From Pterobdella sp. o SKG-2022 (taxonomy: Eukaryota > Annelida > Clitellata > Hirudinida > Piscicolidae): a stretch of DNA of 64,000 nt. How positions within the stretch are numbered: position 1 is the first letter of the stretch; every line of letters begins with the position of its first letter. Under the pieces are notes generated by a model that searched no databases, was not told the origin of the DNA, and worked only from the letters and a program-made list of their open reading frames with translations. The translations under genes were made by a program, and so were the position numbers. This document shows positions 32,381 through 42,700 of the stretch, piece by piece. Where the stretch lies: the NCBI GenBank assembly GCA_964035795.1, contig OZ038320.1:28615855-28679854 (forward strand), in the 5' to 3' direction.

Positions 32381-35300
32381 GTACAGAACATTGAAATATT
32401 TTTTTTTTGTTTGAATTTATATTAATTTACTTTAGGTTTTGCGATTGGAAAAAAATTTAATTGAAAAGATCCAAAACTTTCAATTCGTGCAAACCCCAAA
32501 CCTTCAGGAACTTTTTTTGGCAGAAAATAAAATAAGCAAAATTAATGAATTTTCATTCGAAACACTCAATAATGTCCAAATATTAGATTTCAGTCACAAT
32601 AGACTATCGATTGTGCCGAAAAAACCTTTTCTTCACCTCAAAACTGTTCGAGTGCTTTTGTTGCGAGACAATCCCATCAGGTATTGTTTGTAAAATTATT
32701 GTCAAATACACTTCCATCATTTGAACTTTTCTATAAACTCTATAAATTTCAAATTCTAGACTCATCGAAAAAAATGCATTTTCTGAAATGAAATATTTAG
32801 AGAAATTGGATTTAGAAAATTGTCGACTTACTAATATTGATGCGTATTTTTTGGAGAAAAATGAAAATATTGTTGAAGTAAATCTAGCTGGAAATTACTT
32901 TTCAAGTTTGTGAAAAATTATTCAATTTGCTTTCTTTAAATTCTGAAGAATTCAATTTTATAACTTAGTTTAAAAATTTAAATTTTCAGAGTACCTTTTT
33001 ATGTTATTAAATTCTGTTTCAGATGAAGCATGTTTTTAAAAATTATACATTACAAAAAACCACGTTAAAATTTCAGCGAAAAATAAAACTTTTTCAATAA
33101 TTTTCTCAAGAATTTTATGATGTTTGAAATATTCCTTAAAACTAAGTTTCATATTATAAGCATTAAATCTGTCAGTTTTTAGGCCTTTCGATCTTTTGTC
33201 AAGACGACCAAAAAATATTGTTTAAATTTTAGTATNNNNNNNNNNNNNNNNNNNNNNNNNNNNNNNNNNNNNNNNNNNNNNNNNNNNNNNNNNNNNNNNN
33301 NNNNNNNNNNNNNNNNNNNNNNNNNNNNNNNNNNNNNNNNNNNNNNNNNNNNNNNNNNNNNNNNNNNNNNNNNNNNNNNNNNNNNNNNNNNNNNNNNNNN
33401 NNNNNNNNNNNNNNNNNNNNNNNNNNNNNNNNNNNTATATTAGTTTGTTATTATGTATCCTTTAGTAATTTCAAATTTCGGTGCTTTAGATGACCTAATT
33501 ACAAAAGCATTTGACTCGTATTTAAATTCTGACCTGAACAACTTCTTGAGCGCCTTGATTGTTTTTTTTGCAACTAAATTAGAATATTTTTTTTCATTAA
33601 AAGGTTTGTCAAGTCTCACTATACATAGCCTACACCCAAGCATATCAGTGATCAGACTACATCGAAACCCATGGAAGTGCGATTGCCAAGTGAAATGGCT
33701 CAAAATTTGGCTACAAGCTGATGATCAAACATTGTATTCTGAGTTTGACTTTGACAAAAACTACTCACCAAACAATGAACCAAATCTTGCAAATGACAGA
33801 AATAATGTTTTTTCTGAAGATGGATTGAAGAATTCAATAATAAACTTTGAAAAAAAAAAAGCTATGAATTTTACAAAAATAAAATCTCAATTAAATAAAT
33901 TTTATTATGATATTATAATGAAAAGACAGAATGGTACTTTAAAAAGTAAAAAAATAAGTTGGGATTTCGTGTCGAACACTCCGATTTGCCACGAGCCAAG
34001 ATTGCTTCGAGGTTTGCCGATAACAACCATATTTAAATTTCAAATTTAAGTAATATATATTTTAAATTAAAATTTTTATCGTGTTTCCAAGTAAAATTGT
34101 TGAGTTTGTTTTTTGAATTAGTTTTTTTTAGTGGATTTCTAATGAGAAGTACCCCATCAGCACGCGAAAGAATACTTGTGAGACAAAATTTAAACGATTC
34201 AACTTTAGAACCTAAAGTTTAATCTCAAAAAGAATTTTCCAATATAGTTATAAATTCCTATTACTTTTGTTAATCTAATGTCAGTATTAAATTCAAATGT
34301 TTTCACATCAGCTTTGTTCATTTGTTCATAATAAGCTTTTGAATAAAAATATATTAAATTTAAAAAATTTTTCAAGCTCTATTATTTGTTTATATGAATT
34401 TTAAAAATAATTTTTCAGGAATGTTGATGAAATAATAATTTTAAGTTGAAAATATTTTTCAAAAACTAAACACGAATTAAATATAATGAAATAAATAATA
34501 ATGAAATAATAACAAAAATGATTTGCCAAACATTAGAAAACGTTAATCCTATTTTCCAGGAATGCCTTGGAAGCATCTGACAGTTTCTCAGTTTGCTTGT
34601 AAAGGTAGCATCAGTAAACAACAAAGTTCAAACTGGACAAAAGTGCTGGAAGGCAGGGATGCCAGTTTAATTTGTGTCTTTAATGGTGACCCTCACCCCA
34701 GTGTGGAATGGAAAAAACTTAAAGAAGAAGAGTCTTTGAAGCTTGAAAAAATTACAGAAAAAAATTTCGTTGTTACAGAAAGTGAAATGGATTATAATGC
34801 AGACGAAGATAATTTGAATATTTATGAGGGTGAAAAAGCAAACAAAGAAAATGCAAATGAAGTGAAAAATAAAAAGATAAGCCAAAAAATATTGAATGGA
34901 GAGCAAAAGTTTTATCAAAATGAACAAGCTTCTTTAATAATGAAACAAAACAAAATCAATAGAACGCCGCGCCAACAACAAACAGAAATGACACGGTTGA
35001 TAAGCAAGTTAACAATCAAAAAAGCTAAAAAAGAACAAGAAGGATTTTACGCTTGTAAAGTTTCCAACCAACTCGGAGAAGATCAGCTGCTTGTAAAGTT
35101 GGTTGTTTTAACTTCTGATATCCACACTACTATGAAGCCTAAAGTGAAGGAAAGAAAAATTAATATTACCGAGCTCATGAGAATGAGAAAACACAGAAAG
35201 TTTTTGAAAAATAATCCAATTATTTCATACAAAAAACCTAAACAAAAATTTGACTTCAATTATCAAGAGTTTCACAAAAAAAAATGGATTTCCGTTTCGA

Positions 35301-36409
35301 TAATTTTTTTCACAGTTTTAATTGTTTTGATTCTCATAAGTAGTTTCGTTTTACTAAAAAAAATGCCGAGAAAAGTTGATAAACAACGAAAATGCACGAG
35401 TCTCAAAAGTAAAAATTTTTCCTCAAGTGAAGAATATGAAACAACAAAAAAACTTTTGAAAAATCAACTTAGAAAAACTGACACAAAAACAAATAAAACA
35501 AATAAAATTAGTGAAAATAATTCAGTTCCTAAAATCAGCTTTTATAACAGAAGAAACTTCAAAGAAGTGGATAATTGTGAAAATAACAAAAAAATGAGTA
35601 TTGTCTGGTATCTTTTTAATGAAAAATTTTTTAAAAAAAACAAAAAAAAAAGAAAAAATGACGATGAATACTTCGTGAAATCTCGAAACTCTTTCAAAAA
35701 TGATAATTTCGACAACAATCATATCTTCAATAAGAAAGAGTTTGGATCAAATTTCTATGAAAATTTCTTGAATCTCGAAACAAATAGATCTAACCAAATC
35801 TGTGAATCTTCAAATTTTGAATGTAGTTTCAACTTAATTGAAAGTAATAAATACAATAAAAATTTTGGAAAAAATTTTTTAGAAAAAGATATCATACAAT
35901 ATAATGATGGGGACAGCAACCTAAAAAAAAATAAAAATGACTTCAAGGAGAATACAAACCAAAACTTATTGTCTCTTATTAATGGTATCAACTTGACTCT
36001 TTCAAGCCAAAACAACTCATCGGGCACATCATCTTTTTCAAAAGATGATGAAAACAACAACAAATATCCCAACCACAAGCCCTTTGGAGCAACTAAATCA
36101 TTGGATGGCTACTCATCTATCGAAAAAGACCACCTAGTTAATCCTTTTTTTGTAACAAACTTTGGTACTTGGAGCGCAACCAAAACTAACAACCTCTTTT
36201 ACGACTCTCATCTGAAACAAAAAAACTTTGCTTCTTGTGATTGCGTGCCCAGCTATAACAATATTATCTTCAACAGCATGGAAAACAAAACGACTTTTCG
36301 TTATAAACATCAAAAAGACGGTTCATTTGACAAGTATCATAGCAGGTCGAACGATTGCCTTGTCGAGTTTTTTGTCTCAAATGCTATCGGTCCTGCTCCC
36401 CCTGATTAA
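32126..36409 (+). CDS. LRR-Ig transmembrane receptor (kekkon/LRIG-like), five exons
   Basis: Single-pass cell-surface protein of the LRR-Ig class, a group of neuronal adhesion and growth-factor-signalling modulators; the exact role is unknown. Exons 32126-32380, 32436-32680, 32760-32905, 33604-34011 and 34560-36409 close in frame to 967 residues. Order: signal peptide (1-23), weak LRRNT (C55, C68), about five LRRs (83-236), LRRCT (C241, C243, C344, C365; motif NPWKCDC and CHEPRLLRG|MPW), one Ig domain (C390, W402, C517 in YACKV), membrane helix about 594-618, and a K/N/S-rich tail of about 350 residues ending GPAPPD. Kekkon proteins usually have more LRRs. LRRCT and Ig carry long low-complexity inserts. 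The exon 3-4 intron spans the assembly gap, but phase and LRR spacing fit a direct join. Confidence 0.85.
32436..32680 (+). CDS. LRR-Ig exon 2 (LRRs)
   Basis: Acceptor TTACTTTAG, donor ATCAG|GTATTG, ends in phase 2. It encodes three LRR consensus blocks: LQELFLAENKIS, VQILDFSHNRLS and VRVLLLRDNPIR. Confidence 0.85.
32760..32905 (+). CDS. LRR-Ig exon 3 (LRRs)
   Basis: Acceptor AATTCTAG; the first base completes the split Arg codon. It encodes YLEKLDLENCRLTNID and IVEVNLAGNYFS. Donor TTTTCAA|GTTTGT, phase 1. Reading through would hit a stop two codons later. Confidence 0.75.
33236..33435. other. Assembly gap (200 N)
   Basis: Exactly 200 N, probably a placeholder of unknown true length, inside the proposed intron between LRR-Ig exons 3 and 4. 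An extra exon could be hidden here, though phase does not require one. Confidence 0.99.
33604..34011 (+). CDS. LRR-Ig exon 4 (last LRR, LRRCT)
   Basis: Proposed acceptor TTCATTAAAAG at 33603, two bases completing a split Ser codon. It encodes the last LRR (SVIRLHRNPW), the LRRCT start CDCQVKWLKIWL, a charged insert of about 75 residues, then NTPICHEPRLLR. Donor CGAG|GTTTGC at 34012, phase 1. The exact acceptor is inferred from phase and LRR spacing. Confidence 0.75.
34560..36409 (+). CDS. LRR-Ig exon 5 (end of LRRCT, Ig, TM, tail)
   Basis: Acceptor ATTTTCCAG. It completes the Gly of LRG and continues MPWKHLTVSQFAC, then the Ig domain (SLICVFNGDPHPSVEW ... EGFYACKVSNQLG), the membrane segment WISVSIIFFTVLIVLILISS and the cytoplasmic tail. 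The stop TAA is at 36407-36409. The tail is mostly low-complexity with no enzyme domain. Confidence 0.9.
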
Positions 36410-38614
36410 TACTCATAACACTTGGCGGTTCAAAAAAGTTTTTTATGATTTTATAAGTATTTTACATTTATTCGTCGTTTAAAAATAATTTTATTTTTTG
36501 TCTCATAATATCTTAAAATGTCTGAAAAATTTGAAAATATTAGTCAAAAGCTTATTAAATTTTATAATAAGCTTGAATTTGTAGGGCATGAGTACTGTGT
36601 GTTAGTTTTGTAAAAGAAAAATATTTCATAAATGTAGAAAAATAAAACTTTTTAGTAAGAAATGTGTGAAAATTTTTTTAAAATTTTAATTCATTATTTA
36701 TTGGATATCTTCAAAAAACGGAACAATTCAAAATTCAATAAAGCTTCTAGTGACAATGTTAAGAAAAAGATGAAAGTCTAATGTAAATTATTTTTAAAAA
36801 TTTTATTTGAAACAATTCAATATTGAAACTTTAAAATCGGAAAGTTTTTTCACTTTTTTAATTTGAAATATATCAGTTTGTCAAAACTAAAATGTATTAA
36901 CACAAAGGTTCGCTGTCGAAACGTACCATATATCTTCAATGTTTTGTTATCGTGTATCATAAATAAATACTATTCTGTAGAGAATATTATACATTTAACG
37001 TATCAACTCATAATAACTTGTTTTGAGTTTTTATCTCCTCTTAATATCAAAGTAATTTTCACTTAGGAAAAATTTAATTAAGCAACCTTTATTTGTTTTG
37101 TTGGGTATTTGTGATTCAGTGTAAAAGTTCGCTACCATAATAATATGAAACATGTTGACAGCGATAAAAAACTTCAACGAAAATTTATTTTTCAATCAAA
37201 AAAAAAACACTGTTTTAATGCTTTTCAAAAAATTTTTTTAGCACAAATCTAGCATGGCGTAGGTTTTTTCGTCTCTCAAAATTTTTGTTATACCTTGCGG
37301 TTTTTGGTTTAAATAGTTTTGATACATCAATTTTTCAGTTAAATTATGAACAAAACAATAACCAATAATTAGGGTATATGTGAATGTTCATATAATAATA
37401 ATTTTGCAAGATGATAAACAATGGATAAATTAAATAAATTCAATTTTTCCACGGAAGGCGAAAAAGTTCTATTTGCAACATCAGTATCAATATCATTTGG
37501 TTTGTGCAAACTTCGTTACCAAACAAGCTTTTTAATAGTTTTCAAATAACCCTTAGTTTGTTTAAAATGTTTTTGGAATGAAAAAAAACAAGAAATTTTG
37601 ACTGCTGACACAAGGTAAAAGAAGTTGAGCTGAGAATTATAACTTTTCAATTATTAATACTCCTCCGTTGTAATTCTGAACATATTAAAGAAATCGTTTC
37701 TAAAAATCATCACCAACTACTACGCTCAAAACAAAAATTACCCACTGGTCTTATTTGAATTCGAGTTTTTATACAACATTCTTTAATCGAAAAATTGCTT
37801 ATTATGAACTGTGAGAGGATTTATTTTATTAACTTAGATAGTTTCATTTATAATACTGGTACTTAACGGGGGAACATCGCTAGTTTAACTACTCTACGAA
37901 GCTCTACCTTACTTAAATGAATTAATTTATTCAAGTTGTGAAAAAAATATTGATTTACTTTTTTTTGGAATTAGTACAAGAATCATAAGGAATTTGAAAA
38001 TTTATAAGCATCCCAACAAAGCCTCTCCTACTAAACATAAAGCCAGTGGTGGTTTTGTAACAATACTGACAATATCGATTTATTATACGCTCATTTTCGC
38101 AACCTATTGCTATATAAAAAAAATTATGGTTTTGTTTTGTAAATAAAAGCAAGCTATAGGTGTTTTAATAAAAATTAATTTTTTATGGTTAGCCCTTGAA
38201 TTATCGTTGTTTTTATAGGAAAACTTAATTAAAATAACCTTCAAATTACCTTATAAAGATAAAGCAATTCATATTTCAATGGTTATGAAAAAAATTTTTT
38301 TCGAATTTGGTTAGAAGTATTTGAAATTAATTGTATTAAATTAAAATTCGTATTTGAACCGTAGGAACTAATCAAATTCTTGAGAAGCTCATTCACATTT
38401 GATTCAGTAATTAATAGGATAGGGTATTCCTTTTTCGCAGCAAAAAGTTTGAACTGAGTGTAACATAGTGAAGCAATTGGAGACTAATTTTTAAGTTTCT
38501 AAAGGTTTTTTGAAAGCTTTTTCGTTCTAAAATGAATTCAAAAGATTTTTATTTTATCAAAACTGAAAATTGATTTAAAAGTTCAATGAATTTGAAATTC
38601 TTATAAAAATCAAC
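36410..38614. other. Intergenic between two convergent genes
   Basis: Holds the 3' UTRs of the LRR-Ig (+) and protocadherin (-) genes and A+T-rich sequence. No exon or repeat recognised. Confidence 0.6.
36641..36646 (+). promoter_or_regulatory. Candidate poly(A) signal of the LRR-Ig gene
   Basis: AATAAA about 230 nt after the stop codon. Positional support only. Confidence 0.4.
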
Positions 38615-38620
38615 TTTATT
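38615..38620 (-). promoter_or_regulatory. Candidate poly(A) signal of the protocadherin
   Basis: TTTATT on +, that is AATAAA on minus, about 183 nt past the stop codon. Positional support only. Confidence 0.4.
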
Positions 38621-38802
38621 CAATATATTAACACAGCACTATACTCAAATTACTTCATCAAACTAAAGTGCTTAATAAAATTAGAGCATTAGACAGAGAT
38701 ATTTTTACTAACTAGTGAATCTCATTTATAAACTGTATAAATAAAGTAGAGTTGTTAATCAAAATGCTATAAAAATGAAGTAAGAGCCAAGCTAAAACGC
38801 CA

Positions 38803-39783
38803 TCAAACTAGACTATTGAGGGAAATGTTGGTTAAGTCTAGTTTGCTTTTTTGAGCATTTGGGCAGTTTTGCTGTCTTACAGAAACTTTGTTAGATCTTT
38901 CAGCCATGAAATTTGTGATGGAGTTTTGTGGCATCATTTGGTAATTATGGATAATATTTTCGTTTTTCAATAGTGAGTTGTTCTTTTTTCCAAGACAATC
39001 AATATTGATGATATTTGCGTCGTGATTTTTTGAGTTTTTTTCATTCGCTAGATGTCTGCTTTGTAAGTTTTCTTTCATCGTTTCATTCCTCGTCTGCTGT
39101 TGCTGTTGAAGAATTTTCAGTTGTAATTGTTGTTGTTGAATGTTGTACTGTTGTTGTTGTAGCTTCAATTGTTTTTCTCTGTTTTCAAGGGAACTTTCGG
39201 GAAAATAATTATGAATTCTTGCTGGCTGCTGAGATGATAGAAGGTTGGCTTGGATCGCAAGATCAGGCAGATGGTTCAAAGGTTCAAGATTCATTACAAT
39301 GTTAGAAGCACTTGTCACGTAGGTGGGTTTCAAGGTGATGGGAACACATTCGCTCGAGTTTGCTACTCTCAGAAAAGTGTCCTTTTTGCCATTTTCAACG
39401 TCAGGAATTGAATTTTTATTATCCTTGTCCATGCTTTTAAAAGTGTTGAAGTTCATCGTGTTATGGGAATGCTTTCCTATGGAAGTGTTGCTACTAATTA
39501 CAAGAGTTTGGTTCTCTAGACAGCCAGATGTCTCGTTCTGAGGCACAATCACAAGGTTTTTAGAAGGTTGGAAGGAAATAGTGTTATATTTAGAACAATT
39601 ATAATAGTTGTAATTGCTGTTGATTTTTTTGTCGTTTGAGGTTTTTTTGTTGTTGCCTGTGAGTTGATTGTCTAGAGACGGTACTTTATTTTTTTTGTCG
39701 TGAAATAAGCTTTTATGTCTGAGTTTTGAGTTTTTTGTTTTGTTGTTTCTATTTTTTGTTTTATTTTCAACTTGAAATTTTGT
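38803..39783 (-). CDS. Protocadherin exon 6 (cytoplasmic tail)
   Basis: 327 codons including TGA at 38803-38805. The acceptor is ATTTTCAG and the exon starts TKFQVENKTK. It is rich in N, K, S and Q, with runs QQQQ, QQQQ and QQQQQ in about 30 residues. No known intracellular motif recognised. The join is supported by phase and by the long open frame, not by homology. Confidence 0.7.
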   Translation of the reverse strand, partial: TKFQVENKTKNRNNKTKNSKLRHKSLFHDKKNKVPSLDNQLTGNNKKTSNDKKINSNYNYYNCSKYNTISFQPSKNLVIVPQNETSGCLENQTLVISSNTSIGKHSHNTMNFNTFKSMDKDNKNSIPDVENGKKDTFLRVANSSECVPITLKPTYVTSASNIVMNLEPLNHLPDLAIQANLLSSQQPARIHNYFPESSLENREKQLKLQQQQYNIQQQQLQLKILQQQQQTRNETMKENLQSRHLANEKNSKNHDANIINIDCLGKKNNSLLKNENIIHNYQMMPQNSITNFMAERSNKVSVRQQNCPNAQKSKLDLTNISLNSLV

Positions 39784-42700
39784 CTGAAAATGAAATATTC
39801 TGTTTAATTTTAATAATTGAACGTAACATAGTTAATAAGATAGATTCAACAATAAAAGCCGTAAAATAAAACTCAAAAGTGAAATTAATGAACGCATTTA
39901 ATATGTATTATTCCGATTGGCTTGATTATAACCGCTGTAATGGGCGCCATTAGCTGGTGACATGTGCTAACGTAGATGAATAAAATCGGTCATTCAATCA
40001 GTTTTTTGAAAAGCTCAAAAGACTCACAATTAAATTATGTAGACAAAAACGTTTATCAGAGTTTTTCAATCTTTTCTGATGAAAAGGTTCATTATCAACT
40101 GTTTTAATTATATCATTCACATGTACACAGATTTTTCAGCAAGTTTAAGTCTTGTAATAAAAGTTAAATTCAAATTCACTTGTGAAAATTTTAAAATTTT
40201 TCATTACATTACAACTTTATACATACGGTTTCCTTTGTTTTAAATGGAGGTTTTTATCGAAAAAATGAATTTTTCTAAGAATTTATAGAAGAAGAAAATT
40301 TGAAATTTGATGATATTCTTTAGAATGAGAACATTCAAGTTGTCTTAAAGACTTCTCATCACAAACCTGTCCTATTCATTGATGTATTTTTAATTTTTTT
40401 CGCGTATGGTATTTTGAATCCTCCTAAAAAAATTCTTGTTATAACTAAAACTTCTTTGATTATAAACTTTGAAAAAAAGTTGAAATTAATATTTAGTTCA
40501 TTATTGCATGAGGCTTTAAAAAGTAAAAATCTTTTCAACTTCGTACAACCACAAATAAATGTTTGAAAAAATTCTTTGAGGTCTTTTTTGTGGCATTTGT
40601 GATACTTTTATTATTTCGAAATAAACTGATAATAAAAATGAAATGAAGTAGGGTGCCAAAAAAGCGCAAAGAAGTTTTGTTATTATGCAAGAGTGTGACT
40701 AACCTGCCTGTCGTGATTTGCATAGAGGCAACATCCACGAGAAGGTAATTGCTCTTCCGACCTCGTATTTTGTTTTTGTCTTTTTAAAGAATTATTTCGA
40801 TTACTTTTCATTTTCACTTCTTTTTTCGCCACTCGATCCTCGCGAGAATGATGTGATTTTGCCAGAAACAAAATCGCCACAACTAAAATGGCAGAAAAAA
40901 CTGTGGACGAAACCGCTACAAAAATGATAATGAACATGCCATTATTTTGGTCTAAAATGACTTTATCGTGATTTAAAGGGTCAAAGAATGCCTTAGCAGA
41001 GCTGTTAAAGATGAAAAAAATAGTTACGTTGACGCTTTTAGGAGCCCGACCTCCATCAGTTATAGAGACTGGAAACTCGTAGTGGCTGCCTTCTGTAGTT
41101 TTGATGCTCCGTGTTGTTGTCACAATACCAGAAATGGGATTGAGTCGAAAGTATTTCGAATCTGAAGCGTAATATGTGATGACGGATGAAGAATCCAAGT
41201 CTGTTGCCACTATCCTAGTGACATTTGAATCCGAGGATAGCTCATTAGATATATAAATTGTATAATTATTGTAAACAGAAGGATGCGAAATTACTGGAGT
41301 ATTATCATTTTCATCTTCGATAGTAACTAAAATTTTTGCTGAAGCACATTTATCACGGGAAGAATGCAAGGGGCAAGCATACACTGTAGTTTGAAGTAAA
41401 CCTTGAGTTTCTCGATCAAAGGAAAGTGCTGAGCGAAGATTGCCTTGGGAGTCGATCCCAAAAGGAGATTTTTCTTGAATTTCAAACCTAAAGACATCAT
41501 TAGGAGGTTTGTCGGCGTCAGAGGCGCTCACCTGAGTGAATTAATTTTTTTAAAAGACACCTGCGTACTAAGTAATTAGTTAGCATTTTAAAGCAATGAG
41601 TTTGCTGTGCTTTGAATTTTATTTATGAGAGAAATTCATTCCTAAATTAAAAAAAAAAGCAAATTAATGAGTTTTAGAAAAAAATAATGTTAAAGAAGTT
41701 TTAATACTTCAAAAATCAATAAAAAGAAAATTAAAAGGTGACGTTTTTTATAAACAGACCCAATCAATCTGCGCTAGCTAATGGAAAAGCACACTCAAAA
41801 ATGCAAATTCCAAAAGTCTTCCATTTTTAATTTTTATCTTATATAACTAGCGCATACTTTTTGAAATTATGTTTTCCAATGGAAAATTATGTCCATTTTT
41901 TATTACTTTGTCGCCAAATGATACTTTCTTCTTATCTCCACTCACGCTCTATACAATAATCTTGTTTTGATCTCCTCCAGCACTACTAAAATATTTACAT
42001 GTTAAAACATGAAAAAATTCTAAAATTTCACTAAAAAAAGTAAATCATTTTGTATCTTACTTAAAGCACTTTAAAGAAAAATATATGGTAAAGTTATTTG
42101 TGGATTGAATGCTCGATAAAAGTAATAATTTTTCTCTTAGGGTTTTTATAGTCATCATGTTTTGAATTATTAATTTTTAAAATAAAAAATTTTTGATTTA
42201 TTTTGAGCTATATTTAACTTTTTAACGTCGAAATGTATTGTAATAACAGTAGGCTATAGTGACTGAAAACTCAAGCGCTTGAGCTATTGATAATGTTAAG
42301 CTCATGTTGGAAACGGGGAGAATAAATAACTTCGTATAAGAATTTGAGTTTTTTTTTCAGTTTATTTAGATATATATATTTTATACATGCATTATTCAAA
42401 TATAGCTTCAAAGAAACTCTTTAATTAACTAGCCATTTAAAAAAATTTTTCAATGGTTTGAATTTAGTTCCAAGTAATTCGAAAAACTTAAATTTAAAAA
42501 ATGAATGGAATTACAAAAACTTTGAATTTACAACCAGATGAAGTGCTTGACAACAGTCAAGTGAGGCATTTGATCGTCATTTAGGAGCAACATTCAATAT
42601 TCCTCACTAGAAAAACTATACCCTTGTGAGGTTAAATTTTTCTGAATTTTATTTTGAAATTAACGTTTTTCAAAAAAAAATATTTTGAAACAATTAAAAA

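Noticed and set aside
39015..39541. Plus-strand ORFs opposite the protocadherin tail
   Set aside because: Antisense shadows of the poly-Q/N-rich exon 6.
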